Shown here one piece after another: positions 27,927 to 37,604 of a stretch of DNA of 64,000 bases. Both the position numbers and the translations under genes were made by a program. Each line of letters starts with the position of its first letter. The first letter of the stretch is position 1. The notes beneath the pieces were generated by a model, which saw only the letters and a list, made by a program, of their open reading frames with translations, had not been told where the DNA came from and did no database searches. Origin of the DNA: JAUVPB01 sp965223695 (lineage in GTDB: Bacteria > Actinomycetota > Thermoleophilia > Gaiellales > Gaiellaceae); contig CBDCXJ010000035.1 in NCBI GenBank assembly GCA_965223695.1, forward strand, positions 1 through 64,000. Reading direction: 5' to 3'.

Positions 27927-28922
27927 TCAGGCGGGTTCTCGCGTCGGGTGAAGCCGATCGGCCTGGAAGTCGCGCTCGTTGACGAAGACCGCGTCGAGCG
28001 TGCGCCACGCAAGCAGAACGCAGCCCGTCTCTGGCGGCTTTGCGTCGACGCAGTGGATCGAGCCGGGCATGCGATCGAGGTAGTAGCCCTTGGTAGCGAT
28101 GAGCAGCTCGCCCTCGGAGTCGGTCGCATCCGCGAACTCGCGGAGCCGGAGCTCGCCCTCGAGCACGAAACCGAACTCGCGGAAGGTGTGGGACTTCGGC
28201 GTCTGGTCGAGATAGCGCAGAGGGCTGGCTGGCAGCCACGTCAGCGCCACGATGGCGTGCCCGGCGGCGTCGCGGGAGAGAACCTTGATGCGGGCGCCGG
28301 CAATCCGCGGGTGTGCGTCCCAGTTCATGGCGCGTGTATCCAAGATTGTGAGATCGGCCCAATCCGTGACGGCCGGCTGGTCTGATCCTGCTGCTGGCGG
28401 GTCATGCGCCACGCCTGGCTCTGTGCTTTCGGGAGGGGCGGCGCCCGACGGCACGCTGTGGTGGGTCACGGCCTCTTCGGCGACGAAGGCTCCCCCGGAC
28501 GTCCTCCACGTCAGGACCTCGCTGCCAATGTGCGAGGCCTCGCGGCCAAGACCGTGCACGGTCATTGGCCGGCGGTCCATGTAGAAGCCCTCCTTGAACA
28601 CGACGAGCTCCTGGAACGACTCAACGAGTGCCCCGACGTCATTCGCACGACCAAACTCCCAGTGCGGCAGCTCACCGCCGAGGAAGAAGGCAAATTCGCG
28701 CGACGCCTTGTGGTAGATGCCACCAGGGAAGTCCGGCTGCGACCTGCCCGCCGGGTACCAGACGATGCTGATCGTTGGCTCTCCGCCTGCGTCGTGAGAG
28801 AGCGTCTTCGTCCGAGCCTCAGCCAGGGCCGGGTGCTCCTGCCATTCGAGCTCGCGCGTATCGAGCACTCGTAGCCCGCGCCTGTCTCTCACGACCCCGT
28901 CTGACTCCGATGCCGCCTCCAT
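27927..28922 (-). CDS. Bicupin protein (two ChrR/DUF4437-like cupin halves)
   Basis: A 331-residue protein containing two copies of one cupin domain (about 15-155 and 190-325). Each begins with L-D-T-R-x-x-x-W-x-x-H-P and a S-x-D-A-G/A-G strand. Each has a central SREFAFFLGGELPHWE or FREFGFVLEGELRLRE segment and ends in LTWRTSGGAF or LAWRTLDAVF. The internal duplication is clear. Metal ligands are likely the E/H residues in the R-E-F and M-x-x-x-V-H-G / S-I-H-C stretches. The function is unknown. It is first in the three-gene minus-strand operon, with AAGGGAGAG before ATG 28922. Confidence 0.7.
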   Translation of the reverse strand: MEAASESDGVVRDRRGLRVLDTRELEWQEHPALAEARTKTLSHDAGGEPTISIVWYPAGRSQPDFPGGIYHKASREFAFFLGGELPHWEFGRANDVGALVESFQELVVFKEGFYMDRRPMTVHGLGREASHIGSEVLTWRTSGGAFVAEEAVTHHSVPSGAAPPESTEPGVAHDPPAAGSDQPAVTDWADLTILDTRAMNWDAHPRIAGARIKVLSRDAAGHAIVALTWLPASPLRYLDQTPKSHTFREFGFVLEGELRLREFADATDSEGELLIATKGYYLDRMPGSIHCVDAKPPETGCVLLAWRTLDAVFVNERDFQADRLHPTREPA

Positions 28923-29066
28923 GTTGCTCTCCCTTCAGGGCCGACTCGATACGCTTCGATCCACCAGCGTACGCGTATTGTGCTACTGGTACAAACCGCC
29001 AAGTCGCCCCTGCCCACGCCAGCAGGTGCGGCGCCGGCCCTCCAAACGAAAGGGTCCCTGCCGGAC

Positions 29067-29930
29067 ATGCGCTACGAGGCCCCGGGCTCGCTTGAGCAAG
29101 CTGTGCAGCTCCTTTCGAGGGCGACCGGCGACGCGCGCGTGCTGGCGGGCGGGACGGATCTGCTTGTGCAGCTACGCGCAGAGCAGATCGAGCCCGAGCT
29201 CGTAGTCGATGTCAAAGCGATCAGAGAGATGCGACAGATCGTCCATGCGGACGGGCGCTTCTGCGTCGGCGCAGCCGTTTCCGGAGCGGAGCTCGGAGAG
29301 CATGCGGCTCTTCGAGAAGCCTGGCCCGGCGTGGTCGAGGCCACCGAGCTGATCGGCTCGACCCAGATACAGGGGCGCGCCACGCTCGGAGGAAACCTTT
29401 GTAATGCGTCGCCCGCAGCCGATAGCGCGGTCGCCCTCGTCGCCGCCGGCGCCGTGGCGACTCTCGCCGGGCCAGCGGGCCGCTACGACGCTCGCGCCGA
29501 GGACATCGCCATTGGCCCAGGACAGACATCGCTCGGAAAAGGCGAGGTGGTTGTTTCCTTCACGCTACCGCCTCGGCCCCTCTACTCGGGCGACGCGTAT
29601 CTGCGGTTCACCCCGCGGACGGAGATGGACATAGCGGTCGTTGGCGCCGGTGTCAACGTCAGCCTCGACGAGAGCGGGACGTGCGTGGCTGCACGAGTTG
29701 CGCTCGGGGCGGTAGCGGAGCGGATCCTGCTCGTGCTCGAGGCGAGCGACATACTGGTCGGCACGGCCCTCGATGACGCCGACCTCGAGTGCCTGGCGGC
29801 AGCGGCGAGCGCCGCCTGCCGACCGATCGATGACAAGCGAGGCACGAAGCCATTTCGCGTCAGCGTTGCCGGAGTGCTCGCTCGACGAGCGGCCCGGATC
29901 GCGCTCGAGCGGGCGCGGCGGGGCCTGTGA
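29067..29930 (+). CDS. Molybdenum hydroxylase FAD subunit (CoxM/XdhB-like)
   Basis: The 287-residue medium subunit of a xanthine-dehydrogenase-type enzyme. It has LAGGTDLLVQLR (FAD binding) and ATLGGNLCNASPAAD (isoalloxazine contact), followed by the CO-dehydrogenase flavoprotein C-terminal domain. It would pass electrons from the 2Fe-2S subunit to NAD or another acceptor. ATG 29067 begins the conserved MRYEAPGSLEQA; the open frame to 28980 lacks homology. Its stop overlaps the next GTG start (GTGA), so the medium, small and large subunits form one operon. Confidence 0.9.
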   Translation: MRYEAPGSLEQAVQLLSRATGDARVLAGGTDLLVQLRAEQIEPELVVDVKAIREMRQIVHADGRFCVGAAVSGAELGEHAALREAWPGVVEATELIGSTQIQGRATLGGNLCNASPAADSAVALVAAGAVATLAGPAGRYDARAEDIAIGPGQTSLGKGEVVVSFTLPPRPLYSGDAYLRFTPRTEMDIAVVGAGVNVSLDESGTCVAARVALGAVAERILLVLEASDILVGTALDDADLECLAAAASAACRPIDDKRGTKPFRVSVAGVLARRAARIALERARRGL

Positions 29931-30403
29931 CCAGACGGCACGTCTCGACCACCGTTAACGGTGACCCGGTCGAGTTCCTCTGCGAGCCGCAGCAGACCCT
30001 GCTCGACGTGCTCCGCGACGAGCTACGGCTGACAGGCAGCAAGGAAGGTTGCTCCTCCGGCGACTGCGGGGCGTGCAGCGTCACGCTCGACGGACGCCTC
30101 GTATGTGCCTGCCTTGTGCTCGGTGCTGAGGCCGAGGGGCGCTCGGTCGAGACCATAGAAGGCATGGCCGCGGGTGGCGAGCTGCACCCACTCCAGCAGA
30201 AGTTTCTCGAACATGCCGCGCTACAGTGCGGCGTCTGTACGCCGGGGTTCCTGATCGCCGCCCGATCCCTTCTCGACGCCAACCCGGATCCGACAGAGAT
30301 CGAGGTCCGCTACTGGTTGGCGGGCAACCTGTGCCGCTGCACCGGCTATGACAAGATCGTCCGAGCCGTGCTCGCCGCGGCAACCGAGATGAATGTGAGC
30401 TGA
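29927..30403 (+). CDS. Molybdenum hydroxylase 2Fe-2S subunit (CoxS-like)
   Basis: A 158-residue iron-sulphur subunit with all eight cysteines. GCSSGDCGACSV plus C58-type Cys in VCACLVLG form the plant-ferredoxin-type cluster, and QCGVCTPGF and NLCRCTGY bind the second. The order and spacing match xanthine dehydrogenase and nicotine/quinoline dehydrogenase small subunits. GTG 29927 overlaps the medium-subunit stop. Confidence 0.92.
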   Translation: MTRRHVSTTVNGDPVEFLCEPQQTLLDVLRDELRLTGSKEGCSSGDCGACSVTLDGRLVCACLVLGAEAEGRSVETIEGMAAGGELHPLQQKFLEHAALQCGVCTPGFLIAARSLLDANPDPTEIEVRYWLAGNLCRCTGYDKIVRAVLAAATEMNVS

Positions 30404-30405
30404 GC

Positions 30406-32703
30406 GTGGCGACCACCGCGCAGACCAACCGGCCCTCCGAGCAGCCGGAGCTCAGCTGGGTCGGCACGCGCCCGGTGCGGCCGGACGGCGTCGAAAAGGT
30501 GACGGGACGGGCCAAGTTCGGCGCCGACCTTTACCTGCCCGGCATGCTCGTCGGCCGGGTGCTTCGCAGTCCGCACCCGCACGCCCGCATCCACTCGATC
30601 TGCACCTCGGAGGCCGAAGCCCTCCCCGGGGTGAAGGCCGTGGTCACGCGCGAGGACTTCGACGATCTAGCGCCGGAACTGGTTCCGGCGGGCGAGATGC
30701 TTGTCAACTATCGGGACATGGTCCGCAACGTTATGGCGCGCGAGAAGGTCCTCTACGACGGTCACGCCGTCGCGGCGGTCGCCGCGACCAGCGCCGCGGT
30801 TGCCAAGCAGGCGCTCAGACTCATCACGGTCGACTACGAGCCGCTGCCGCACGTGATCGACGTGATCGAGGCAATGAAGCCGGACGCGCCGCTGTTGCAC
30901 GACGACCTCTTCACGGCGGGTGTCGAGCCCACCCCGGGCGCTCCGTCGAACATCGCCAAGCGCGTGGCGTTCACCCTCGGCGACACCGAAGCCGGCTTCG
31001 AGCAGGCGGACGTGATCGTCGAGCGCGAGTTCACCACCAGGCCCGTCCATCAGGCCTACATCGAGCCCCACGCCTGCGTCGCCAGCGTTTCGGAGGATGA
31101 TCAGGCAGAGCTTTGGTGCTCGACGCAGGGCCACTATCTCGTTCGCGCCTTCTGCGCGAAGCTGCTGGGCCTCGATTCGTCGAAGCTACGCGTGACGGCG
31201 TCTGAGATCGGCGGCGGCTTCGGTGGCAAGACCGTCGTGTACCTCGAGCCGGTGGCGCTTGCTCTCGCTCGGAAGGCGCGCAAGCCCGTGAAGATGGTGA
31301 TGTCGCGTGAAGAGGTGTTCCGCGCCTCGGGCCCGGCTCCGGGCACTCACGTCTGGGTCAAGATCGGCGCGACGCAGAAGGGGCGGATAACGGCGGCCGA
31401 GGCAGTGCTCAAGTACCAGGCGGGAGCTTTCCCGGGCTCGCCGGTCACGCCGGGCGCCATGTGCGCTTTCGCGCCCTACGATCTCGAGAACGTCGACGTC
31501 ACGGGCTTCGACGTGATCGCCAATCGCCCGAAGGTTGCCTCGTATCGAGCTCCCGGCGGACCGATGTCGGAGTACGCCGTCGAATGCGTGGTCGACGAGC
31601 TCGCCAAGACGCTCGAGATCGACCCGCTCGAGCTCCGCCTCATGAACGCCGCCCGAGAGGGAACCCGCGCTGCCTACGGACAAAGATTCGGGCCGATCGG
31701 ATTGATCGACACGCTCGAGGTGGCGAGAGGCCACGACCACTACCAGACACCGCTGGAGCCTGATCAAGGCCGAGGGGTGGCTTCTGGCTTCTGGTTCAAT
31801 CTCGGCGCCGAGAGCTGCGCGTCGTTGCACGTCAACGAGGACGGGACGGTGGCGCTGATGGTCGGAACTCCGGACATCGGCGGCTCTCGCGCCTCGCTCT
31901 GCCTCATGGCGGCCGAGGAGCTCGGCATCGACTACCCGAAGGTGCAACCGACGATCGCCGACACGAGTTCACTGGGCTTCAACTTTCTCACGGCGGGTAG
32001 CCGAGGGACCTTCGCCACCGGCCTCGCGGTCGTCGAGGCGACGCGCGATGCAGTGAGGCAGCTCCGCGAGCGTGCTGCACAGATCTGGGAAGTTCCCGAG
32101 CACGCCGTCCGGTGGCAGGGGGGCGCGGCGAGCGCTCTAGGTGCAGACGGCGTGGGGAAGTCGCTGTCGCTCGGTGAAATCGCCAAGCTTGCGGGTAAGA
32201 CCGGCGGGCCGATCGTCGGCCACGCCGAGCTCAACGCGCAGGGAGTCGCGCCAAGCTTCGGAACCCACATGGTCGATGTCGAGGTCGATCGTGAGACGGG
32301 TCTCGTGAGCATCGTGCGTTACACGGTGATACAGGACGCCGGGAAGGCCATCCACCCGAGCTATGTGGAGGGGCAATATCAGGGTGGGGCCGTTCAGGGC
32401 ATCGGCTGGGCGCTGAACGAGGAGTACATCTACGGCGAAGACGGTCTCGTTCAGAACCCTGGCTTCCTCGACTATCGCATTCCGGTCGCCTCCGACGTAC
32501 CGATGATCGACACCGTCATCGTCGAGGTTCCCAATCCACGCCATCCATATGGCGTGCGCGGGGTTGGCGAGACCCCGATCATTCCACCGATGGCCGCCAT
32601 TTCCAACGCGGTCGAGAACGCTCTCGGCATTCGCTTCGCTGAATTGCCGATGTCGCCGCCTCGCGTGCTCGCAGCTATCGAAGCCGCGGCCGAAACGGAC
32701 TGA
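30406..32703 (+). CDS. Molybdenum hydroxylase large (molybdopterin) subunit
   Basis: A 765-residue large subunit. The N-terminal ald_Xan_dh a/b domain opens with RPDGVEKVTGRAKFGADL. MPT-binding segments include SEIGGGFGGKTVVYLEP, ASYRAPGGPMSEYAVE and TAGSRGTFATG. The base-catalytic glutamate is Glu722 in GVGETPIIPP. The Cox-type active-site Cys loop (A-Y-R-C-x-F-R) reads S-Y-R-A-P-G-G, so it is not a CO dehydrogenase. Xanthine, purine, nicotine or other N-heterocycle hydroxylation is more likely. A MoaD-like gene starts four bases after its stop. Confidence 0.9.
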   Translation: MATTAQTNRPSEQPELSWVGTRPVRPDGVEKVTGRAKFGADLYLPGMLVGRVLRSPHPHARIHSICTSEAEALPGVKAVVTREDFDDLAPELVPAGEMLVNYRDMVRNVMAREKVLYDGHAVAAVAATSAAVAKQALRLITVDYEPLPHVIDVIEAMKPDAPLLHDDLFTAGVEPTPGAPSNIAKRVAFTLGDTEAGFEQADVIVEREFTTRPVHQAYIEPHACVASVSEDDQAELWCSTQGHYLVRAFCAKLLGLDSSKLRVTASEIGGGFGGKTVVYLEPVALALARKARKPVKMVMSREEVFRASGPAPGTHVWVKIGATQKGRITAAEAVLKYQAGAFPGSPVTPGAMCAFAPYDLENVDVTGFDVIANRPKVASYRAPGGPMSEYAVECVVDELAKTLEIDPLELRLMNAAREGTRAAYGQRFGPIGLIDTLEVARGHDHYQTPLEPDQGRGVASGFWFNLGAESCASLHVNEDGTVALMVGTPDIGGSRASLCLMAAEELGIDYPKVQPTIADTSSLGFNFLTAGSRGTFATGLAVVEATRDAVRQLRERAAQIWEVPEHAVRWQGGAASALGADGVGKSLSLGEIAKLAGKTGGPIVGHAELNAQGVAPSFGTHMVDVEVDRETGLVSIVRYTVIQDAGKAIHPSYVEGQYQGGAVQGIGWALNEEYIYGEDGLVQNPGFLDYRIPVASDVPMIDTVIVEVPNPRHPYGVRGVGETPIIPPMAAISNAVENALGIRFAELPMSPPRVLAAIEAAAETD

Positions 32704-32707
32704 TGCC

Positions 32708-32953
32708 GTGGCGCGGGTGGTGCTGACCGGCAACCTGAGCCAGCTGGCCGGGGGCCAAACCGAGGTCGAGCTCACGGTGGCGACGGTCCAGCAGCTCTTC
32801 CGCGAGCTCGCCAAGCGCTTCCCGGACCTGGAACCTCACCTCCGCGAGGGCATTGCCGTGGCGATCGATGGTCAGATCTTCCAGGACGCCTGGCTCGAGC
32901 CGATTCCACCCGAGAGCGAGGTGCACCTGCTACCGCAGATCGCCGGCGGGTAG
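32708..32953 (+). CDS. MoaD/ThiS-like ubiquitin-fold sulphur carrier
   Basis: An 81-residue beta-grasp protein ending in the diagnostic Gly-Gly (QIAGG, then stop), which is adenylated and thiocarboxylated in MoaD and ThiS. An L-x-x-L-F-R-E-L helix and DGQIFQDAWLEP before the terminal strands match the family. GTG 32708 is the only start that gives a family-like N-terminus (ARVVLTGNLSQLAGG). Its position directly after the large subunit suggests a dedicated role in molybdopterin or substrate sulphur supply for that enzyme. Confidence 0.8.
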   Translation: MARVVLTGNLSQLAGGQTEVELTVATVQQLFRELAKRFPDLEPHLREGIAVAIDGQIFQDAWLEPIPPESEVHLLPQIAGG

Positions 32954-33014
32954 GTCGAGCTCCTCGGCCGTTTCGGGCTCGAACCGGGCGCTACGGTTGC
33001 GTGGCGCTGGGCGA

Positions 33015-35269
33015 TCATGTCGACGCGAACCTCCGCAGAACGTTGTCCGTGATGCGGGACACGTTGTTGTCGTACCCGTTCTCGGGGAGACTCGTTCCCC
33101 ACGCAATCGAGCCCGTCGCGAAGACGGCGCCTCCATTCGGATACTCGAAATAGAGCATGTCGGCCCGAACGCGCGGGCTGACGGTACCCCCTTGCTGGGA
33201 GTCGCTCCACATCACTTCCTCAACCACCGCCTGGTATGCGTCGGAGTGCCCATACGACGACGCGAGCAGCAACGAGTGAGGCGGTGTGCCCAATGCGTGG
33301 TCGGCTCGGTCGAGCTCGAACCCGGCAGCGCCGTCGAGAACGAGACCGAAGTCGCCGATCGGCTCGTCGCGCTCGATTCCCTCGAAGATGAACGAGGCTC
33401 GTTGATCGAAACTTCCATCGTGCCGGCGATAGGGCGAGGCTGTGTCGAAACCCTGGCTCGTAAAGCCGACTCCGACGAGACTCTGCGGACTCCTGCCGCG
33501 GTTGCGCCAGAGTCCTCCGAGCTCCCCAGTCGTGCTGTGATAGTTCTCACCCGAGGCCGATTCCCAGCTTCTCGTACCGGTGCGTCCGCGGCGCACCTCG
33601 ATCAGGTGCGGGCGCTCCGCGTCGACGGAAGTGACCCGGTAGAAGCCGTTGCCGCCTAGAGGTACAGGAGTCTCCCGCCGCTATCGAGATACGCCTCGAG
33701 CGCGGTAAGCATCGGCTCCGTCCAGTACTCCGGATGTGAGCCCGTCACGAGAACGCGATAGGGCGCAAGCGTCTCACTCCCGCGCAGATGTAACGCCTCG
33801 TCGGTGATGACGTCGAACTCGTGACCCTTCGCCTCGAGCCAGTCGGTGACGTGCAGATCGGCGCTCAGCTGATGCGGTCCGCGGACGAGCGGGAAGTCGT
33901 AATAGGGCCGCATGTTGGTGATTGGTCGCAGCCGCGACGAGTAGCACGTTCCGCTCCCATCGGTATGAGGGTCGTACAAGCTCAGCAGCAAATTGTCGGC
34001 AGCGTAGTGGTCCTCGGTCCCGATGTGGTCGGCGAGATCGGCAGCCGAAAAATCGCTGAGATCGACGTTCTTCCAGCTGTTGTGCTCGTTCCCATACGCG
34101 AGATAGCCAAAGACCGGCACAAGAAAGGCGATCTGCGACGTCGGTGAGGCGCGTCCTGGCTGAAGGAAGAACGGGAGGTAATCGGTGCTGCCGTTGTCGG
34201 CCGTGAGCCGAACGGCATACATGCCGCTTCTCAACTCAGCCGGTACAACGGCCTCGAAATCGACGTCCCAGCCTGCCTCGTCGAGGTCGTCCCCGTGGAA
34301 GTGGATCGCGCCGTACTCGGCGGGCACCTCGTACTCGGCGGGCACCTCGTACTCGGCGGGCACCTGCTTGAAGTCGACCTCGCGTCCTGTCCAGTTTCGG
34401 CCGGTGACGCCCCTCATTGGCGCGTTGACGGTCGCGCCGTGGAGGCCGTGCGGTCCCGAATCTGTGATCTGCGTCGAGGAGATGTCTCGTGCGAAGTCCC
34501 AGCACGCCATCAGCGATTCGCCCACGTCCCCGGGCGAAGCACCGGCCATCAACCGCTCGACCTGGCCTGGATCGAGGGCGCTGTCGAAGAGGCAAGGGCG
34601 ATCGAGCTTGCCGTTGAAATGTCCGGCAACGACACTTCGCGTGAGCCCGCTGCCATCGCAGTAGCCGGCCATGATGAACGGAGCGTCGGTCTCTCCGATG
34701 GCGAGATCGTCAGCTTCGACGGCGCCGTCGAAGCTGCATGACTCGTGGCCCGGCCAGGGCCGAAGTGGTTGTTGGTAGAGAGCTGCTACTCCGGTCGCGC
34801 GATCGAAGGAGCCCGCGACTGAGTACCAGGCGGAGGCCCTGAGCGGAACGTTGCTGGACCACTGGGCACTGCGGCCAGCGCCGTCTCCGGCCCGAAGACA
34901 CAGAGATCCGCGCTCGTCGAGGAAGAGTCCGTACCCACGCTCGCTCGACGCCGACCACTTTGTGAGAAGTCCCTGAACACCCCGTGTCGGCGTCGTCGCA
35001 AAGATCCAGGCTTGCAGCGTGAAGCTGGTGATCTCGCCAAGGAGGACATCGTCAGCCACGGAGACGTAGGAACCGCGCTGAAGGACCTGTTCACGGCCTG
35101 GGTAGGAACCAGAGAACGCGGGCTCGGGGAGATCGGTTGGCCGCTCAGGGCGGTGTGTCAGACGCACAAGCGACGCCGTATAGCCTGGCCGCTTCGAGCT
35201 GACCATGAAGCGCATCGTGTCGCCTGGCACGACGACCGATAGCGGGTCGCTGTAGCCAACAATGTCCAT
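33015..35269 (-). pseudogene. N,N-dimethylformamidase large-subunit-like amidohydrolase, frameshifted
   Basis: A 740-750 residue protein in two frames. Part one (35269 to 33656) has a LamG/concanavalin-like domain (GEITSFTLQAWIFATTPTRG, SAWYSVAGSFDRATG), then the DMFase beta-type C-terminal domain with NEHNSW, PLVRGPHQLSADLHVTDWL and VTGSHPEYWT. Part two (33596 to 33015) continues it (GTGTRSWESASGENYHS onward). The break is at LLYL followed by TAG near 33657, where one base seems missing before GGNGFY. If real, the protein ends at residue 537. Family members are two-subunit iron amidohydrolases; no small-subunit gene is visible. The gene faces the Mo-hydroxylase operon. Confidence 0.75.
34313..34366. 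repeat. Three 18-bp tandem units in the amidohydrolase gene
   Basis: The unit GTACTCGGCGGGCACCTC occurs three times in a row, with only the last base of the third copy changed. It adds V-P-A-E-Y-E repeats to the protein in frame (18 is divisible by three). Family members normally have one copy at this point, so this is slippage expansion or assembly collapse. Confidence 0.85.
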
Positions 35270-35357
35270 CTGACGATCAACACCAGACAGGGGCGAGGCC
35301 GCGAAAGTCGACGGCCCCGCCCCGCTGGCGTCTCTCAGCTCAAGCTTCGCGTTTGCG

Positions 35358-37238
35358 TTACTCGAGCCTCATGTCCACGTAGTTCGTCCCATCGTCGGGG
35401 CCGCCACGCCAGCCCGTGATTCCGGCGCGGTAGGCGATCGCCGCGGGGGCCTCCGCAATCGGGATGGTGGGCAGCTCAGCCGCCAGGACTTCCTGCATCT
35501 GGTCCATAAGCGCGATCCGCTCGTCACCGGCCGATACCGAGGCCTGCGCGTACAGGTCATCGAATTCGGCGTTGACCCAGTTGCCGCCGTTGCAGAGTGC
35601 GCCGTTCTCCGTTGAGACGTAGAAGAGGAGTGACGCGTAAACGGTGTCTGGCACGAACGCCTTCTCGTCGTCGCGCAGAACGATCGGCAGATCCTTCTCG
35701 TTGCAGTGCCGACTCTGGTACTCGACGGTGGGAATCGGGTTCAGCGTAATCGGGATGCCGGCCTCGGCCAGGCTGGTCCGAATCCTGTTCATCAGCGGCT
35801 CGAGGGTGTCCGATCGCTCTGCGATGTAGAAGATCTGCAGACCCTCGGCGAACTGCTCGAGTCCTTCACCGTTCGGGAAGCCGGCATCGGCGAGTACCTG
35901 CTTTGCCCGTTCGATATCGGTGCTGAACCGTCCTGCCAGCGTTGGCTTATAGCCGGTGGACGCTGAGACGACAAAGCCTTCATGGAACAGAGCGATGTCG
36001 TTGTAGTCGTCGCGGATGATTGCGTCGTACGGAATTGCGTAGGCCATCGCCTCAGCAATTTGCTTCCCGACCGGCAGGCTCCAGGGCTCGAAGTTGAAGT
36101 TCAGCATTAGCTGCGTGTAGCGGGTGTTGAAATGGAAGAGCAGGTTGACGTTCGGGTCGTCCTTCAACGTGCCGATGTCCTTCGGGCTCAGCTGCGTGAT
36201 CATGTCAGCGTCGCCGCTCTGAAGGCTCGCGATTCGGTTCGCGATGCTCGGTACCTTGATAATCGTGACCTTCGTGAACTGCTCGGGCTGGCGGTAGAAA
36301 GCCTCGTTCGCCTCGAGCGTGATCTGGTTGCCCTTGTCCCATTCGGTGATGCAATACGGCCCGAAGGATCCGAGCCCCTCGGTGTTGGCGTAGTCGTGTG
36401 ACCACGGGTCGTCGTCCGTCGCGTTGGCGAGCATGTCGACGCTGTCGAGCGGCCGCATCGTCGACACCGTCATGACGGCCGGGAAGAGGCCGTTCTCGTT
36501 GAGCTGGTTGATCTCGACGGTGTACTCGTCGATCTTCCGGACTTCGGCATCCGAGAGCTCTCCGGCCTCGGTGAGGACGCTTCCAACGGTCGCCAGGAAC
36601 ATGCCGATCGGCAACGAGCCCTCCGCGGACGCCTTGAAGCGCTGCCAGGTGTAGATGACGTCGTCAGCATTGAATTCGTTGCCGGCGCAGCTGATCACGC
36701 CCTGTCGCAGGTTAAAGGTCCACCTGGTGCCGTCCTTCTCCCAGGACTCGGCAAGGCGCGGCTCGAAGTCCTGATACGGCGTCTTGTAGTTGGGGAGGAG
36801 CACGCCGTCTCTTTCCTCCGCGACAGGCCACCACAACAGCGGCTCAGCGATATTGCCGTACAGGGTCAACAGCGCATCGTCGACGCCGCAGTTTCCCTCG
36901 GTGTTGAGGCACGGAGTGATTTCCTCATCCAGGTGGATGAGCTCGGTCTTGCCCGCCAGCGGGTTGTCCTCTGCGGGCTCGGGCTCCGGCGCCGGCTCTT
37001 CGGGAGCGGGCTCGGCCGGCGCGGGCTCTTCGGGAGCGGGCGCTGCGGGGGCGGGGTCTTCGGGAGCGGGCTCGGCTGGCGCTGGCTCCGGCTCCGCGGG
37101 AGCGGGCTCGGACGGCGCGGGCTCCGCACTGTCGTCACCGCCGCAGGCCGCGATTGCAAGAACAAGTGCCGCCGCCAGCGCGAAGAGGAGCACGAGCCTT
37201 CTTCGCCGTCTGTCGCCGTGCTGTTCTGCTTCGGTCAT
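35358..37238 (-). CDS. ABC transporter substrate-binding lipoprotein (SBP_bac_5 family)
   Basis: A 626-residue extracellular solute-binding protein, family 5 (peptide/nickel/opine). It starts with a charged n-region (RRRRR), a hydrophobic core and a lipobox ending IAAC. The mature part begins with a long low-complexity Pro-Ala-Glu linker, which likely spans the cell wall. The SBP_bac_5 core follows (LAESWEKDGTRWTFNLRQGV, then SFGPYCITEWDKGNQITLEA). ATG 37238 has GGAGGAGGAG 7-8 bases upstream. It fits the DppBCDF-like permeases and ATPases at 21-25 kb. The IS1595 element inserted about 150 bases upstream may have separated it from an older promoter. Confidence 0.9.
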   Translation of the reverse strand: MTEAEQHGDRRRRRLVLLFALAAALVLAIAACGGDDSAEPAPSEPAPAEPEPAPAEPAPEDPAPAAPAPEEPAPAEPAPEEPAPEPEPAEDNPLAGKTELIHLDEEITPCLNTEGNCGVDDALLTLYGNIAEPLLWWPVAEERDGVLLPNYKTPYQDFEPRLAESWEKDGTRWTFNLRQGVISCAGNEFNADDVIYTWQRFKASAEGSLPIGMFLATVGSVLTEAGELSDAEVRKIDEYTVEINQLNENGLFPAVMTVSTMRPLDSVDMLANATDDDPWSHDYANTEGLGSFGPYCITEWDKGNQITLEANEAFYRQPEQFTKVTIIKVPSIANRIASLQSGDADMITQLSPKDIGTLKDDPNVNLLFHFNTRYTQLMLNFNFEPWSLPVGKQIAEAMAYAIPYDAIIRDDYNDIALFHEGFVVSASTGYKPTLAGRFSTDIERAKQVLADAGFPNGEGLEQFAEGLQIFYIAERSDTLEPLMNRIRTSLAEAGIPITLNPIPTVEYQSRHCNEKDLPIVLRDDEKAFVPDTVYASLLFYVSTENGALCNGGNWVNAEFDDLYAQASVSAGDERIALMDQMQEVLAAELPTIPIAEAPAAIAYRAGITGWRGGPDDGTNYVDMRLE

Positions 37239-37539
37239 TTCCAAACTCCTCCTCCTCGACAAGTCGTGCGCTACGACGGCCTGCTCAGCTCAGAAGCTTC
37301 GCCGACCGCCGCCTCTATGGAGACGTCCACTGAGCGCATTAGTTGGCTCGATGGGGCGACCGTTCATAGGCGCACGACTATACAAAACAAAAGGGGATTA
37401 TAGCGCTGAGTAACCATGAAGCCGGAACACTCCATAACCCGCGACTCGTCCTGCCCCCCTCTCAAGCCTGTAGGCTGCCCCCTCCTAGGAGGATTGCGTT
37501 CCGTGGCGTCAAAGAAGGGCTACTCTTCCAGGCTCCTAC

Positions 37540-37566
37540 TTGACATCGTGATCATTTTGTGATAAA
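37540..37566 (+). promoter_or_regulatory. Candidate promoter of the Panacea-type gene
   Basis: A perfect -35 hexamer TTGACA at 37540-37545 is followed 14-15 bases later by TGATAA/GATAAA. The spacing is short of the ideal 17 and the -10 is imperfect. The gene starts about 40 bases further on. Confidence 0.35.
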
Positions 37567-37604
37567 GGGATTCCCAACAGAGACCCTGCGCCGAGGAGCT
37601 GGTG

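Noticed and set aside
31186..31947. 253-codon minus-strand frame inside the Mo-hydroxylase large subunit gene
   Set aside because: Antisense to a fully conserved subunit.
36950..37130. Repeat-rich stretch that might be read as a CRISPR or tandem array
   Set aside because: It is the low-complexity Pro-Ala-Glu linker; units are irregular and coding.
35369..37403. Plus-strand Gly/Leu-rich or Ser/Gly-rich frames near 36.8-37.4 kb
   Set aside because: They arise from the antisense of the Pro-Ala-Glu linker in the binding lipoprotein.
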